Of a DNA stretch of 64,000 nucleotides, positions 17,056 to 25,281 are shown one piece after another. A model generated the notes under the pieces. That model was given only the letters and a program-made list of their open reading frames with translations. It was not told where the DNA came from and ran no database searches. The stretch's first letter is position 1. Each line of letters opens with the position of its first letter. The DNA comes from JANSWP01 sp041941305 (lineage in GTDB: Bacteria > Bacteroidota > Bacteroidia > Chitinophagales > Saprospiraceae), in assembly GCA_041941305.1 (NCBI GenBank), contig JBGTQJ010000003.1, forward strand, positions 62,001 through 126,000. Reading direction: 5' to 3'. The translations under genes and the position numbers were made by a program.

Positions 17056-17334
17056 ATGGACAAACCACTTTTTATCATTTCTGCTACCAATGGAGAAGGG
17101 CTGCAAGACGCCTGGGCTTTTAGAGCAGAAAATGAATGGGAAGTTGCTGATTTTATTCTTCAAAATCTGGAGGTCTATAAAGACTTGCTGGATAAATTAT
17201 CCATCAAAACCAGTCGGAAAAAACTAAGGGCAGAAGCTTTATTTCAAGCCATGAAGCTATCACAAATAGATTTTAACACGCCTTTTATTATTGACATTTA
17301 TCAAGTTCCTGAAGACAGAATTGCAATTGCTTAA
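17056..17334 (+). CDS. Hypothetical protein, 92 residues
   Basis: A small soluble acidic protein without signal peptide or membrane helix. It starts MDKPLFIISATNGEGL, has a mixed alpha/beta pattern and ends in DRIAIA. It is not recognised. It lies 12 bp after the Pycsar-like gene and 21 bp before a USP gene on the same strand, so it is almost certainly expressed with them. The tight spacing and codon use like its neighbours support a real gene. Confidence 0.62.
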   Translation: MDKPLFIISATNGEGLQDAWAFRAENEWEVADFILQNLEVYKDLLDKLSIKTSRKKLRAEALFQAMKLSQIDFNTPFIIDIYQVPEDRIAIA

Positions 17335-17355
17335 ATTATTAAAACATTAACCTAA

Positions 17356-18228
17356 ATGAAAAAAATACTTTTCCCTACAGAATTCTCTGACCATGCTGCT
17401 GATGTCTTTCGATATGCAGTTGAATTAGCCTATTTTTTTAAGGCTCGCCTTGTAGTCATGCATGCTTTTGGCAAACCAGATTTGGAGCTAACTGTAGAAG
17501 AAGAACTGGAACAGATGGCTGATATTGTCACAGACAGTATGATAAAATTTGTACTAAAAAACATGCCTGACGAATATCGACCTCATATTCACATAGATTA
17601 TGTGGCTAGAATTGATTTTCCTACAGAAGCTATTTTGGGAGCAGCCCTTGACGAAGATATTGACTTAATCGTGATGGGCATGACAGGAAAAACCAATGCG
17701 CTGGATACTTTATTCGGTTCCACAGCTTTGGAAGTACTTGCCAAAGCCGATTGTCCGGTGTTGGTGGTTCCAGATGGCGCAAAATTTAAAGGAATTGAAA
17801 ATTTAGCTTATACCACCAATTTTGAATTTAGAGACTTGGGAGCTATTAATTTTCTCAAAAAGTGGTTGAATACTTTTGATGCTTCCCTGCACTGTTTGCA
17901 TATTGTAGAACCTAAGGAAAATGAATTGAGTGCCATCAAAAATTTAAATATCCTGAAGGCAACTTTTCAGGGGCGAAAAAGGATTTTATTTGATTTAACT
18001 CAAGGGGATTTTCAGGAAGAAATTGAGCGATTTGCCAATCGCAAACAAGCTGATATTGTGGCAATGATGTTTCACAAAAGAAACTATATTTTAAGATTAA
18101 TTCAAAGAAGTGCTGTCACAGGTGTTGCACGCCGAATTCATCTTCCATTATTGGTCATTAAGGACAATGCCTATGAGAAGGAAAATGAAATGACTGAATT
18201 TTTAAGCATTGCTAATTCTATTGGATAA
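17356..18228 (+). CDS. Universal stress protein, tandem UspA domains
   Basis: A 290-residue protein with two Usp domains. The ATP-binding loop GMTGKTNALDTLFGS is intact in the first and absent in the second. It is similar to the USP at 816, including the MKKILFPTEF start and the GMTGKTNAL loop, so the two are likely paralogues. It is last in the run of Pycsar-like protein, hypothetical protein and USP. Likely cytoplasmic. Confidence 0.93.
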   Translation: MKKILFPTEFSDHAADVFRYAVELAYFFKARLVVMHAFGKPDLELTVEEELEQMADIVTDSMIKFVLKNMPDEYRPHIHIDYVARIDFPTEAILGAALDEDIDLIVMGMTGKTNALDTLFGSTALEVLAKADCPVLVVPDGAKFKGIENLAYTTNFEFRDLGAINFLKKWLNTFDASLHCLHIVEPKENELSAIKNLNILKATFQGRKRILFDLTQGDFQEEIERFANRKQADIVAMMFHKRNYILRLIQRSAVTGVARRIHLPLLVIKDNAYEKENEMTEFLSIANSIG

Positions 18229-18457
18229 AAAATATATTAATTTTTCATTATTCAAAATTTATTCAGACTTCCATTATTTCATGCCACCTTTGCGCAAAAA
18301 ATAACTTGGAAGGAACTGATGGAAAGATTGGATAAGCAGATGTAGAATCCAAAGGGATTTGTCCTTCTTCTTATCCAGTTTCATTTTTAATTATGATTCT
18401 TTGAAAATTTGGCAAATCGTCAAAATTGTCAAGGAAAATAAATTATTAAAATTACAA

Positions 18458-18925
18458 ATGATGAAACGTTTTTCAAGCAGTTGGTTAATGGTGTTTTTTT
18501 TCACCTTGCAAGCTGTTTTTGTTACAGCACAAACCGAAATTCCGGATGCAGTTCAAAACACATTTGACGAAATGTTTCCCGAAGTTGCAATAGCAGATTG
18601 GGAAGAAGATGGGATGGAATACATCGCAATTTTTGAGTTAGATGAACAAGATGTAGAAGCAACTTTTAAAGAAAATGGTTTATGGCTTCAAACAGCCACT
18701 ACCCTTGAATTTGAAGAATTGCCAACAACCGTGCAATCCTACATTGACAAAGAATTTGGAGAGAACATCGAGTATTTCAGTGGAATCACACAAATGGAAA
18801 CTCCGACCGTTACCAGATTTTTCGTCAATTTCGAAACTCAAACTCGAACTATCAGCCTAACCTTTGACTCATCAGGCAAGCTTTTAAAAAAAGAAGCAGA
18901 AGATATTGATGAAGATGGAAAATGA
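18458..18925 (+). CDS. Secreted PepSY-like (BLIP-fold) protein
   Basis: About 155 residues, starting MMKRFSSSWLMVFFFTLQAVFVTAQ, a clear signal peptide. The mature part begins PDAVQNTFDEMFPEVAIADWE and repeats the pattern once (LPTTVQSYIDKEF..), as in the periplasmic PepSY-like domain common in Bacteroidota and related in fold to BLIP. Function is unknown; roles in inhibiting proteases or binding peptides have been proposed for the fold. Two adjacent ATGs (18458, 18461) are equally possible. A strong terminator follows at 18957. Confidence 0.8.
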   Translation: MMKRFSSSWLMVFFFTLQAVFVTAQTEIPDAVQNTFDEMFPEVAIADWEEDGMEYIAIFELDEQDVEATFKENGLWLQTATTLEFEELPTTVQSYIDKEFGENIEYFSGITQMETPTVTRFFVNFETQTRTISLTFDSSGKLLKKEAEDIDEDGK

Positions 18926-18956
18926 TAGGCTTTAAAAAATAGCGTAATTTGGTGAA

Positions 18957-18990
18957 GGGGGCAGTCGTGAAAATGGCTGCCCTTTTTCTT
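18957..18990 (+). terminator. Rho-independent terminator
   Basis: Stem GGGCAG (18959-18964) with CTGCCC (18977-18982), followed directly by CTTTTTCTTT. It lies 34 bp after the stop of the PepSY-like gene. Confidence 0.8.
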
Positions 18991-18995
18991 TATGA

Positions 18996-19022
18996 GTGAC
19001 TTAAATTCAATTTTTAGTCTTC
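18996..19022 (+). repeat. GTGACY-N14-RGTCTTY motif, copy 5
   Basis: GTGACT at 18996-19001, a 14-base spacer, AGTCTTC at 19016-19022. It immediately follows a terminator, as the other copies follow stop codons or gene ends. Confidence 0.58.
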
Positions 19023-19348
19023 ACCTATATTATTTTATTTAGGTAGATTTTCTTGAAAACAACCAATCTCGAAAATCTCGCCAATTAACTTAAGGGGTTA
19101 TTTTTTGCCTAAACCCAAACCCCACTCGATGACATAGCTGACGAATATGGGTTTGAGGATGATAATGATTTTGATATTTAATTCTTTAACAACAAAATAT
19201 ATTAAAACCCATACACTTTATGCCAGCCAGGATAGTATTTATGTGAAAAAATCAAAAGTCAACCTTTTTAGTCACTTAGCACCTTATTTTTATGGCAACT
19301 TTGTTTAATATTATTTACCTGCGAAAATGACTTTAGACAATTTCAAAT

Positions 19349-19538
19349 AACATGCGTCATCCCGAATTTTGTATGTTAAAAATGGACTTAGTAAAGAAAA
19401 TTACTCAAGTCTTTGATAATCAATTTGTTGTCTGTTGTTCGTTAGATTAACGGACAACAGACAATAAAAACACAATAAATAAGTAATTGATTATCAATGC
19501 CTTAAGCGTTTACCCTATAATACGGGATGATTCATGTT
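19349..19538. repeat. TCATCCC inverted-repeat element with central hairpin, copy 1
   Basis: Ends AACATGCGTCATCCCG (19349-19364) and the complement of AACATGAATCATCCCG (19523-19538). Inside lie nested inverted repeats: 13-bp arms TTGATAATCAATT (19413-19425, 19485-19497) and a central 17-bp stem with one mismatch and a 3-base loop (19428-19444, 19448-19464). A second copy with the same ends and framework but a different hairpin sequence is at 36936-37353. Confidence 0.6.
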
Positions 19539-19553
19539 TAAAACCAATGACTT

Positions 19554-21071
19554 ATGAAAAAAGAACTTACCCTTTCCATTATTTTTATTTTATGTTGCCT
19601 GATAGGGCAATCACAAATTACGGTGACACAGTCGGATATGCCAATGATTGGCGATTCAAAGGCTTTTGTAGATGTAGCTAATATTTCAGGTGTTAGTATT
19701 GGCACTTCTGGAGCAAATCAAACCTGGGATTTTTCCAATCTGATGGGTGTTGATACCTTTTTGGAAAATTACGTTACACCCCTTGGTACTCCAGGGTTTG
19801 ACGACTTCCCTTCCTCAAACATAGCCTATGAATCCGGCGGAGATTATGTTTATTTGGAAATCAATAGCAATGCGATGAATGCCTTGGGGCTTTCAACAGA
19901 TACTTCTGGTATGGGAGACTATTTTAGTTTTACACTGAATCCTGATCAGAAGTTTTTCGAGCTTCCCACGACTTATGGAACCACTTTTTCAGATGATTGG
20001 GGCTTTACGCTTACGATAGACGGAAGTGTATTTGGCGTTGATTCGGTACGTACAATAAATCATTCTTTAACGAATGTTACCTATGACGGTTATGGTACCA
20101 TCATAATGCCATCTGGTTCTTTTGATGGGCTTAGAGAGGAGAGAATTACCACCACTTATGATTCTACTCAGGTACTTTTTTTTGGAGTTTGGACAACACT
20201 CGAATCAGGCATGTCCATGGATACTTCCTACTCCTGGATTGCAAAAAACAGTAAGGGACCTTTAGTAAATGTGGAAATTGAAAATGGGATGGTGAGTTCT
20301 GCAAGTTACTATATCCTGGAGCCTGTTGTAATTGCTCCAACTGCCAACTTTTCCTTCTCAGATCAGGGGATGGGTACGGTAGATTTTACAGATCTATCTG
20401 CAAATCAACCCACGAGTTGGTTTTGGGATTTTGGGGATGGCGGTACCAGCACTGAACAAAATCCACAATACATTTTTACAAGTCCTGGGGCTTATAACGT
20501 TTGTTTAACTGTTACCAACGGTGCAGGCTCTGACATGGTATGCATGGAGGTGGTCATTGTTTTTGCACCAACTGCAGATTTTTCATTTACAGATCAAAGT
20601 ATGGGCACATTTGATTTCATGGATCTCTCTTCCAATAATCCTACCAGCTGGCTTTGGGAGTTTGGGGATGGCAATACCAGCAATTTGCAAAATCCTCAAC
20701 ATACTTTTGCGACCTCGGGTATGTACGAAGTTTGTCTGACAGTTACTAATTCAGCAGGATCAGATATGACTTGTCAAACGCTGGATGTAATGGTCACTTC
20801 CACCACTGATATTTTTAATGAATTGGATATTGAAGTATATCCAAACCCGGCAAGTGATCAGGTAATGTTAGATTTGGAAATCCTGGAATGGCAAGGCAGT
20901 CTGTCTCTGGAATGGTACAATACCCTTGGGCAGCCAAGTACAAAAATTGAAGTACTAAAAAATGGTGTTTACGTTTTTGATGTAAGTGACTGGTCCTCAG
21001 GGCATTATTATTATTATCTGAAGGATAGGCAAGGCATAATAAAAGCCCGGGGAAGTTTTGTGAAACAATAA
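19554..21071 (+). CDS. Secreted protein with two PKD domains and T9SS type A sorting domain
   Basis: A 505-residue cargo of the type IX secretion system. It has a signal peptide (ELTLSIIFILCCLIGQS), about 240 residues with no recognised domain, then two PKD domains (about 257-340 and 342-425) each with the WFWDFGDG/WLWEFGDG and Y/CLTVTN signatures, then a C-terminal T9SS type A sorting domain (IEVYPNPASDQVML near 440, ending FVKQ). It is probably exported to the cell surface or medium. The N-terminal part is similar in style to other Saprospiraceae secreted proteins of unknown function. Confidence 0.9.
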   Translation: MKKELTLSIIFILCCLIGQSQITVTQSDMPMIGDSKAFVDVANISGVSIGTSGANQTWDFSNLMGVDTFLENYVTPLGTPGFDDFPSSNIAYESGGDYVYLEINSNAMNALGLSTDTSGMGDYFSFTLNPDQKFFELPTTYGTTFSDDWGFTLTIDGSVFGVDSVRTINHSLTNVTYDGYGTIIMPSGSFDGLREERITTTYDSTQVLFFGVWTTLESGMSMDTSYSWIAKNSKGPLVNVEIENGMVSSASYYILEPVVIAPTANFSFSDQGMGTVDFTDLSANQPTSWFWDFGDGGTSTEQNPQYIFTSPGAYNVCLTVTNGAGSDMVCMEVVIVFAPTADFSFTDQSMGTFDFMDLSSNNPTSWLWEFGDGNTSNLQNPQHTFATSGMYEVCLTVTNSAGSDMTCQTLDVMVTSTTDIFNELDIEVYPNPASDQVMLDLEILEWQGSLSLEWYNTLGQPSTKIEVLKNGVYVFDVSDWSSGHYYYYLKDRQGIIKARGSFVKQ

Positions 21072-21078
21072 TAGCTGC

Positions 21079-21537
21079 TCAGTTCAAAATATATTCAGCA
21101 ACCCTATCTGCCAAAGCCATTATGGTTAAATAAGGATTCACATGGGCGGATTTGGGAAACAGGTTGCCATCTGCCACATACAACCAGGGGTAACCATGAA
21201 CCTGTCCCCGGGGATTGGTTATATAAGATTTGGGATCAGATCCCATCCTGCAACCCGCTTGAAGATGGGCAGAAGCGACAGGGACTTTATTGAGCAAAAA
21301 ATGCTTAGGAGCAATAAAAGTTTCCAATTGCTCCGCTGATATATCATTTGTAGTGAAATAAGTTTTTCGTGCTGCTGGCATAATGGCTGCCTTACAGCCT
21401 GCTGAAAAGAATATTCTGCTTGCTTGTACCTGTGCAAGGCAAAGGGCTTCAATCGTTTTTGTCGAAAGCTGGTAATGCAGTTTTGGAATGCCTTTTTTAT
21501 GGAAGGGTGATTTGTGATTAGGATCACATAAAACCAA
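21079..21537 (-). pseudogene. C-terminal remnant of a GMC-family oxidoreductase
   Basis: About 150 codons matching only the C-terminal GMC_oxred_C domain: SAHLQAGCRMGSDP, WLYVADGNLFPKSAHVNPYLTIMALADRVAEYIL. In the family this supplies the active-site His/Asn pair; the N-terminal FAD-binding GxGxxG domain (about 350 residues) is missing. The open frame begins at a TTG, has an in-frame stop two codons upstream, and its first codons overlap the sulP promoter region. The neighbouring sequence is sulP, so the gene was truncated by a deletion or rearrangement. It may be transcribed but cannot make an active enzyme. Confidence 0.78.
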
Positions 21538-21557
21538 CCTTTATAAACCTACCTTTG
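21513..21557 (+). promoter_or_regulatory. CRP-like operator and TAnnTTTG promoter of sulP
   Basis: A perfect CRP-type palindrome TGTGA-N6-TCACA spans 21513-21528 (centre 21520.5). The Bacteroidota -7 box TACCTTTG lies at 21550-21557, its G exactly 36.5 bp from the palindrome centre. With a start site about 5 bp after the box, the operator would be near -41.5, the class II activator position. The same geometry recurs at the thioredoxin, CBS and FixL-like promoters. Confidence 0.75.
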
Positions 21558-21593
21558 TCCTTGCAAAAATTTCCAATAATTAATTGATTCAAA

Positions 21594-23324
21594 ATGAGCC
21601 TACAAAACATCATACCTTCTATGGCTTGGCTACGCAATTACAAGCGTGATATGCTCAAAAATGATTTAGCGGCGGGTTTGACTGTAGGTGTGATGCTCAT
21701 TCCACAGGGCATGGCTTATGCGATGATTGCTGGACTTCCCCCCATTTATGGCTTGTATGCCTCTACTGTTCCATTGATGCTTTATGCATTATTGGGTACC
21801 TCCCGCCAATTGGCAGTTGGTCCGGTAGCCATGGTTTCACTGCTTACGGCAGCAGGAATTGGAGCCATTGCTGAGGGAGGAACTGAAACATACATATTGC
21901 TGGCGATTACCCTGGCATTGATGGTGGGATTGATTCAGCTTTTGCTGGGGGTTTTCCGTTTGGGCTTTTTGGTCAATTTTCTTTCCCATCCAGTGATTTC
22001 TGGTTTTACTTCTGCTGCGGCTTTGATAATTGGATTGAGCCAGTTGAAGCATTTGTTGGGGGTAGAAATTCCAAGAAGCCACTATGTGCATGAAATAATT
22101 GGACATGCCATTAGCCAATTTTCGGAAATAAACTGGTTAACATTTGTAATTGGTATAGGTGGAATTTTAATCATTATTGGGCTGAGAAAATTAAATAAGG
22201 CACTTCCAAGCCAGTTGGTGGCAGTAGTCATCGGAATACTGTTGGTTTGGGGATTGGGCATGACCAATCAGGGCGTAAACATTGTCGGGTCGGTGCCTGA
22301 AGGCTTGCCTTCTTTTGCTCTTCCGTCTTTTAATGCTTCTAATTGGGAAGCCTTATTGCCCATCGCTTTGACCATTGCTTTGGTGGGTTTCATGGAAAGC
22401 ATCGCTGTTGCAAAAGCCATTCAATCCAAACATAAGAATTATAAAGTCATGCCCAATCAGGAGCTAATCGCCCTTGGTACTGCCAATATTGGAGGTGCTT
22501 TTTTCCAAAGTTATCCAGTGACTGGTGGCTTTTCCAGAACAGCCGTCAATGACCAGGCGGGCGCCAAAACTGGTTTGGCTTCTATTTTCAGCGCCCTCCT
22601 GATAATTTTGACTTTACTCTTTCTGACCCCACTTTTTTATTATTTGCCAAAAGCGATACTCGCCTCAGTTATAATGGTCGCAGTTTTAGGATTGATCGAT
22701 TACAAAGAGGCGATTTACCTTTGGAGGAGCAATCAAACTGATTTTTGGATGCTCCTGGTGACATTTTTGGCAACGCTTGGTTTGGGAATTGAAATGGGAA
22801 TAGGGATTGGTGTCATCTTGTCTTTGGTAATGGTAATATATCGAAGTACTCGTCCACATGTGGCTATTCTGGGACAGGTTCCTGGAACTCATTTTTACCG
22901 GAATGTGAAACGATTTTCCAATATCGTTGAACGGGCAGATATACTCATCATTCGCTTTGACGCTCCTTTATATTTTGCCAACATCAATTTCTTCAAGGAT
23001 TTAATTGAAGAACAAATCGCGCGAAAAGGAGCTGAGCTGGATGCCATTATTTTGCCTGCCAATACCATTTACGAATTGGATAGCAGTGCCGTTCATATTT
23101 TGGAAGAAATCATAGAAGATTGCAAAAATCGCAATATCGAACTTTATTTTTCTGGTGTAAGAGGACCTGTGAGAGATGCAATGGATAAGGGGCATTTAAA
23201 TGAAAAGTTAGGCCCGAATCATTTTTTCATGAATATTCAGGAGGCTGTAGACTACCACGATAAGCAACCCATTGACAATGGAAAACCCAATTTTCATCAA
23301 TACACTTCTCAGGTAAATATTTAA
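21594..23324 (+). CDS. SulP-family anion permease with STAS domain
   Basis: A 576-residue inner-membrane transporter. The N-terminal SulP signature (DLAAGLTVGVMLIPQGMAYA) is followed by 12-14 membrane segments, with NIGGAFFQSYPVTGGFSRTAVN in the middle and a C-terminal STAS domain (about 440-560; DSSAVHILEEII). Substrate may be sulfate or, for some family members, bicarbonate or other anions. The nearby thioredoxin and two YeeE/YedE proteins favour sulfur compounds. Controlled by the CRP-like operator at 21513. Confidence 0.93.
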   Translation: MSLQNIIPSMAWLRNYKRDMLKNDLAAGLTVGVMLIPQGMAYAMIAGLPPIYGLYASTVPLMLYALLGTSRQLAVGPVAMVSLLTAAGIGAIAEGGTETYILLAITLALMVGLIQLLLGVFRLGFLVNFLSHPVISGFTSAAALIIGLSQLKHLLGVEIPRSHYVHEIIGHAISQFSEINWLTFVIGIGGILIIIGLRKLNKALPSQLVAVVIGILLVWGLGMTNQGVNIVGSVPEGLPSFALPSFNASNWEALLPIALTIALVGFMESIAVAKAIQSKHKNYKVMPNQELIALGTANIGGAFFQSYPVTGGFSRTAVNDQAGAKTGLASIFSALLIILTLLFLTPLFYYLPKAILASVIMVAVLGLIDYKEAIYLWRSNQTDFWMLLVTFLATLGLGIEMGIGIGVILSLVMVIYRSTRPHVAILGQVPGTHFYRNVKRFSNIVERADILIIRFDAPLYFANINFFKDLIEEQIARKGAELDAIILPANTIYELDSSAVHILEEIIEDCKNRNIELYFSGVRGPVRDAMDKGHLNEKLGPNHFFMNIQEAVDYHDKQPIDNGKPNFHQYTSQVNI

Positions 23325-23328
23325 GGTA

Positions 23329-23357
23329 TTTGTAGCCACCCAATTTATTGGGTTAGG
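23329..23357. repeat. Short hairpin repeat after sulP
   Basis: TTTGTAGCC followed by the palindrome ACCCAATTTATTGGGT. A near-identical unit (GCCCAATTTATTGGGC) follows the YeeE gene at 24706. The positions just after stop codons suggest terminator or mRNA-end structures, but the shared flank TTTGTAGCC also suggests a dispersed repeat. Confidence 0.55.
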
Positions 23358-23444
23358 TAGGATAAAAGCTTTGATTTTCAATCATTTACTCAATCAGGCT
23401 TATCGGATTCCAGTTTTTTGAGAAAAGAACTCCTGTTTACCCAC

Positions 23445-23489
23445 TGTGACTGCGATCACAGTCTTTTTGAAGACAGCTTCCTATCTTTG
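23445..23489 (+). promoter_or_regulatory. CRP-like operator and TAnnTTTG promoter of the thioredoxin gene
   Basis: TGTGA-N6-TCACA at 23445-23460, extended to CTGTGA...TCACAG (centre 23452.5), and TATCTTTG at 23482-23489. The distance from centre to the G of the box is 36.5 bp, identical to the sulP promoter. The leader to the ATG at 23589 is then about 95 nt. Confidence 0.75.
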
Positions 23490-23588
23490 CCCAACCTTTT
23501 TTATTTCTAATTGTGTGGTATATTAAAATTTGTAGTTCAAGATTTGATTCAAATTTAAACATACTCTGAATGCATATAAAGATCAATT

Positions 23589-23900
23589 ATGAAAAAGAAA
23601 ACCTCATTTAGCGAATTGATAAATAGCCCTCAGCCCGTTTTGGTAGATTTTTTTGCAGAATGGTGTGGACCGTGTAAAGCTATGACACCTATTCTGAAAG
23701 AAGTCGCTGGAGAGGTGGGAGATAAGGCAAAAATTATCAAAGTGGATGTTGACAAAAATCGCGCGGTAGCCAATCACTACGGTATACGAGGAGTTCCTAC
23801 TTTTATTTTATTTCAAAATGGAGAAGTCAAATGGCGCAAATCCGGCATGCAATCGGCTCATGCATTGACCACTTTGATTGATCAGCATTCGGAAAATTAA
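23589..23900 (+). CDS. Thioredoxin
   Basis: A 103-residue cytoplasmic thioredoxin with the active site W25-C26-G-P-C29-K, the DFFAEWCGPCK strand context, the cis-Pro in RGVPTF and a C-terminal helix. It reduces protein disulfides. The genome probably has other thioredoxins; this copy lies between SulP and YeeE genes under the CRP-like operator, so it may serve sulfur metabolism or redox defence in low oxygen. Confidence 0.95.
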   Translation: MKKKTSFSELINSPQPVLVDFFAEWCGPCKAMTPILKEVAGEVGDKAKIIKVDVDKNRAVANHYGIRGVPTFILFQNGEVKWRKSGMQSAHALTTLIDQHSEN

Positions 23901-23914
23901 TTAAAGTAAGTTGC

Positions 23915-24050
23915 GATGGGGCTGTATTATAAGAAACAAATAAACTTCAATTTGCTAAATCTCCGAGATTTAGTAAATTTAAAATCAATAAGTTATAAAT
24001 TTATAAATCTTTAAGATTTTGCAAATCATTGCTTTTGATACAGCTCCATC
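23915..24050. repeat. Inverted-repeat element between thioredoxin and YeeE genes
   Basis: Ends GATGGGGCTGTAT (23915-23927) and the complement of GATGGAGCTGTAT (24038-24050), one mismatch. Inside are AT-rich hairpins such as CTAAATCTCCGAGATTTAG. No coding capacity. Looks like another small non-autonomous element. Confidence 0.55.
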
Positions 24051-24085
24051 AAAAGTAATGCTAACACCTGTTAAATATTTAGGAA

Positions 24086-24667
24086 ATGATTGAATTTATT
24101 AGTCAGCCCTGGCATTGGGCTGTTTCAGGGACACTGATTGCCATACTGATGTTTTTGATGCTCTATGGAGGTGAAAAGTTTGGCGTTTCTACCTCTTTTG
24201 AAACCATATGTTCAATGAGCGGTGCCGGGAAAAAGATAAAACTGTTTGATTACGATTGGAAAACCCAATCCTGGTTGTTGATATTCATCATCGGAGCCAT
24301 TATTGGTGGGGCGATTGGAACCACGCTGCTTCAAAGTCATGAACCAGTTCAGATTTCTGAAGCTACTGTAAATCACCTGGCAAGCCTGGGTGTTGAAACG
24401 CCCCAGACCAAAAGTGAGGGCTTAGGGTTTGTACCTCACGAACTCTTCAATTTTGATAGCCTGCTTACCTTAAAGGGCTTTATCCTTTTGATTATAGGTG
24501 GCTTTTTAATTGGATTTGGAACGCGATGGGCAAAAGGATGTACTTCGGGTCATGCCATTAGTGGTTTGTCTAATTTGCAATTACCATCCTTAATTGCCGT
24601 TACCGGATTTTTTATTGGAGGCTTGCTGATGACCCATTTGTTGCTCCCTATTATCCTGGGACTATAA
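24086..24667 (+). CDS. YeeE/YedE-family sulfur transporter, half 1
   Basis: A 193-residue membrane protein with the YeeE/YedE (DUF395) signature GTRWAKGCTSGHAISGLSNLQLPSL near residues 148-172, whose Cys is conserved in thiosulfate-binding YeeE. It has about five membrane helices, and an ETICSMSGAG segment near 48 carries a second Cys. In Bacteroidota this protein pairs with a shorter DUF6691 partner, as here. Proposed role: uptake of thiosulfate or another sulfur compound across the inner membrane. Confidence 0.88.
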   Translation: MIEFISQPWHWAVSGTLIAILMFLMLYGGEKFGVSTSFETICSMSGAGKKIKLFDYDWKTQSWLLIFIIGAIIGGAIGTTLLQSHEPVQISEATVNHLASLGVETPQTKSEGLGFVPHELFNFDSLLTLKGFILLIIGGFLIGFGTRWAKGCTSGHAISGLSNLQLPSLIAVTGFFIGGLLMTHLLLPIILGL

Positions 24668-24705
24668 TAAAAGAATAATAATTCGCGATTTGAGAAGAGT
24701 GGAAG

Positions 24706-24734
24706 TTTGTAGCCGCCCAATTTATTGGGCAGGC
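24706..24734. repeat. Short hairpin repeat after YeeE
   Basis: TTTGTAGCC followed by GCCCAATTTATTGGGC and AGG. It is the second copy of the unit seen after sulP at 23329, with compensatory changes at the stem base (A-T there, G-C here), which supports a selected RNA or DNA hairpin. Confidence 0.55.
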
Positions 24735-24815
24735 AATGTAAATCATTGAAAAAGTTAATAAGGAGGTTTAAACATCTGCTAAACCATTATCAAATCAAAA
24801 ATTCATCTTGAAAAA

Positions 24816-25229
24816 ATGAAACTTTTTAGATTCTTAATATTCGGTATTCTTTTCGGCATTATTATGACCAAATCGGAAGCAGTTTCCTGGTTTCGTATTC
24901 AGGAAATGTTTCACTTTGATAGTTTTCACATGTATGGCATAATTGGTTCCGCAGTGGTAGTGGGGGCAATTGGTGTACTGCTTTTGAAGAAGTTTGGTGT
25001 GAAAACCATCGAGGGAAAAGAATTGAACCTTAAACCAAAAGAAATGCAAATCCCGAGACTATTGTTTGGAGGGACTTTGTTTGGATTGGGTTGGGCAATG
25101 ACAGGAGCTTGCCCTGGACCATTGTATGTATTGGTAGGTCATGGTATTTGGGTGATACTGCTGGTGATTGCAAGTGCCATTTTTGGCGCCTTTGTTTATG
25201 GGGCTGTTAGTAGTAAATTGCCCCATTAA
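24816..25229 (+). CDS. DUF6691/YeeE-like sulfur transporter, half 2
   Basis: A 137-residue membrane protein with four helices and the conserved GWAMTGACPGPLYVLVGHG motif near residues 92-110, including the Cys of the family. It matches the short partner (DUF6691) that follows a YeeE/YedE protein. Together the two likely form one transport unit. The 148-bp gap between them contains a hairpin repeat. Confidence 0.88.
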   Translation: MKLFRFLIFGILFGIIMTKSEAVSWFRIQEMFHFDSFHMYGIIGSAVVVGAIGVLLLKKFGVKTIEGKELNLKPKEMQIPRLLFGGTLFGLGWAMTGACPGPLYVLVGHGIWVILLVIASAIFGAFVYGAVSSKLPH

Positions 25230-25281
25230 ATATCAAAGGTAATTGGGAGACATTCTCGATGAGGACTCTGACCATCAAAGA

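Larger units (their letters stand above)
18926..19553. other. 628-bp gap with terminator, repeat motif and hairpin element
   Basis: No gene is supported here. The gap contains a rho-independent terminator (18957-18990), copy 5 of the GTGACY motif (18996-19022) and an inverted-repeat element (19349-19538) that ends 15 bp before the next start codon. Confidence 0.65.

Noticed and set aside
16396..18228. A complete Pycsar defence system
   Set aside because: No adenylate/pyrimidine cyclase-like gene is present near the PycTM-like protein, so only an orphan effector is claimed.
19487..19681. 64-codon frame overlapping the start of the PKD protein
   Set aside because: It runs through a repeat element into the signal-peptide region of the PKD protein in another frame.
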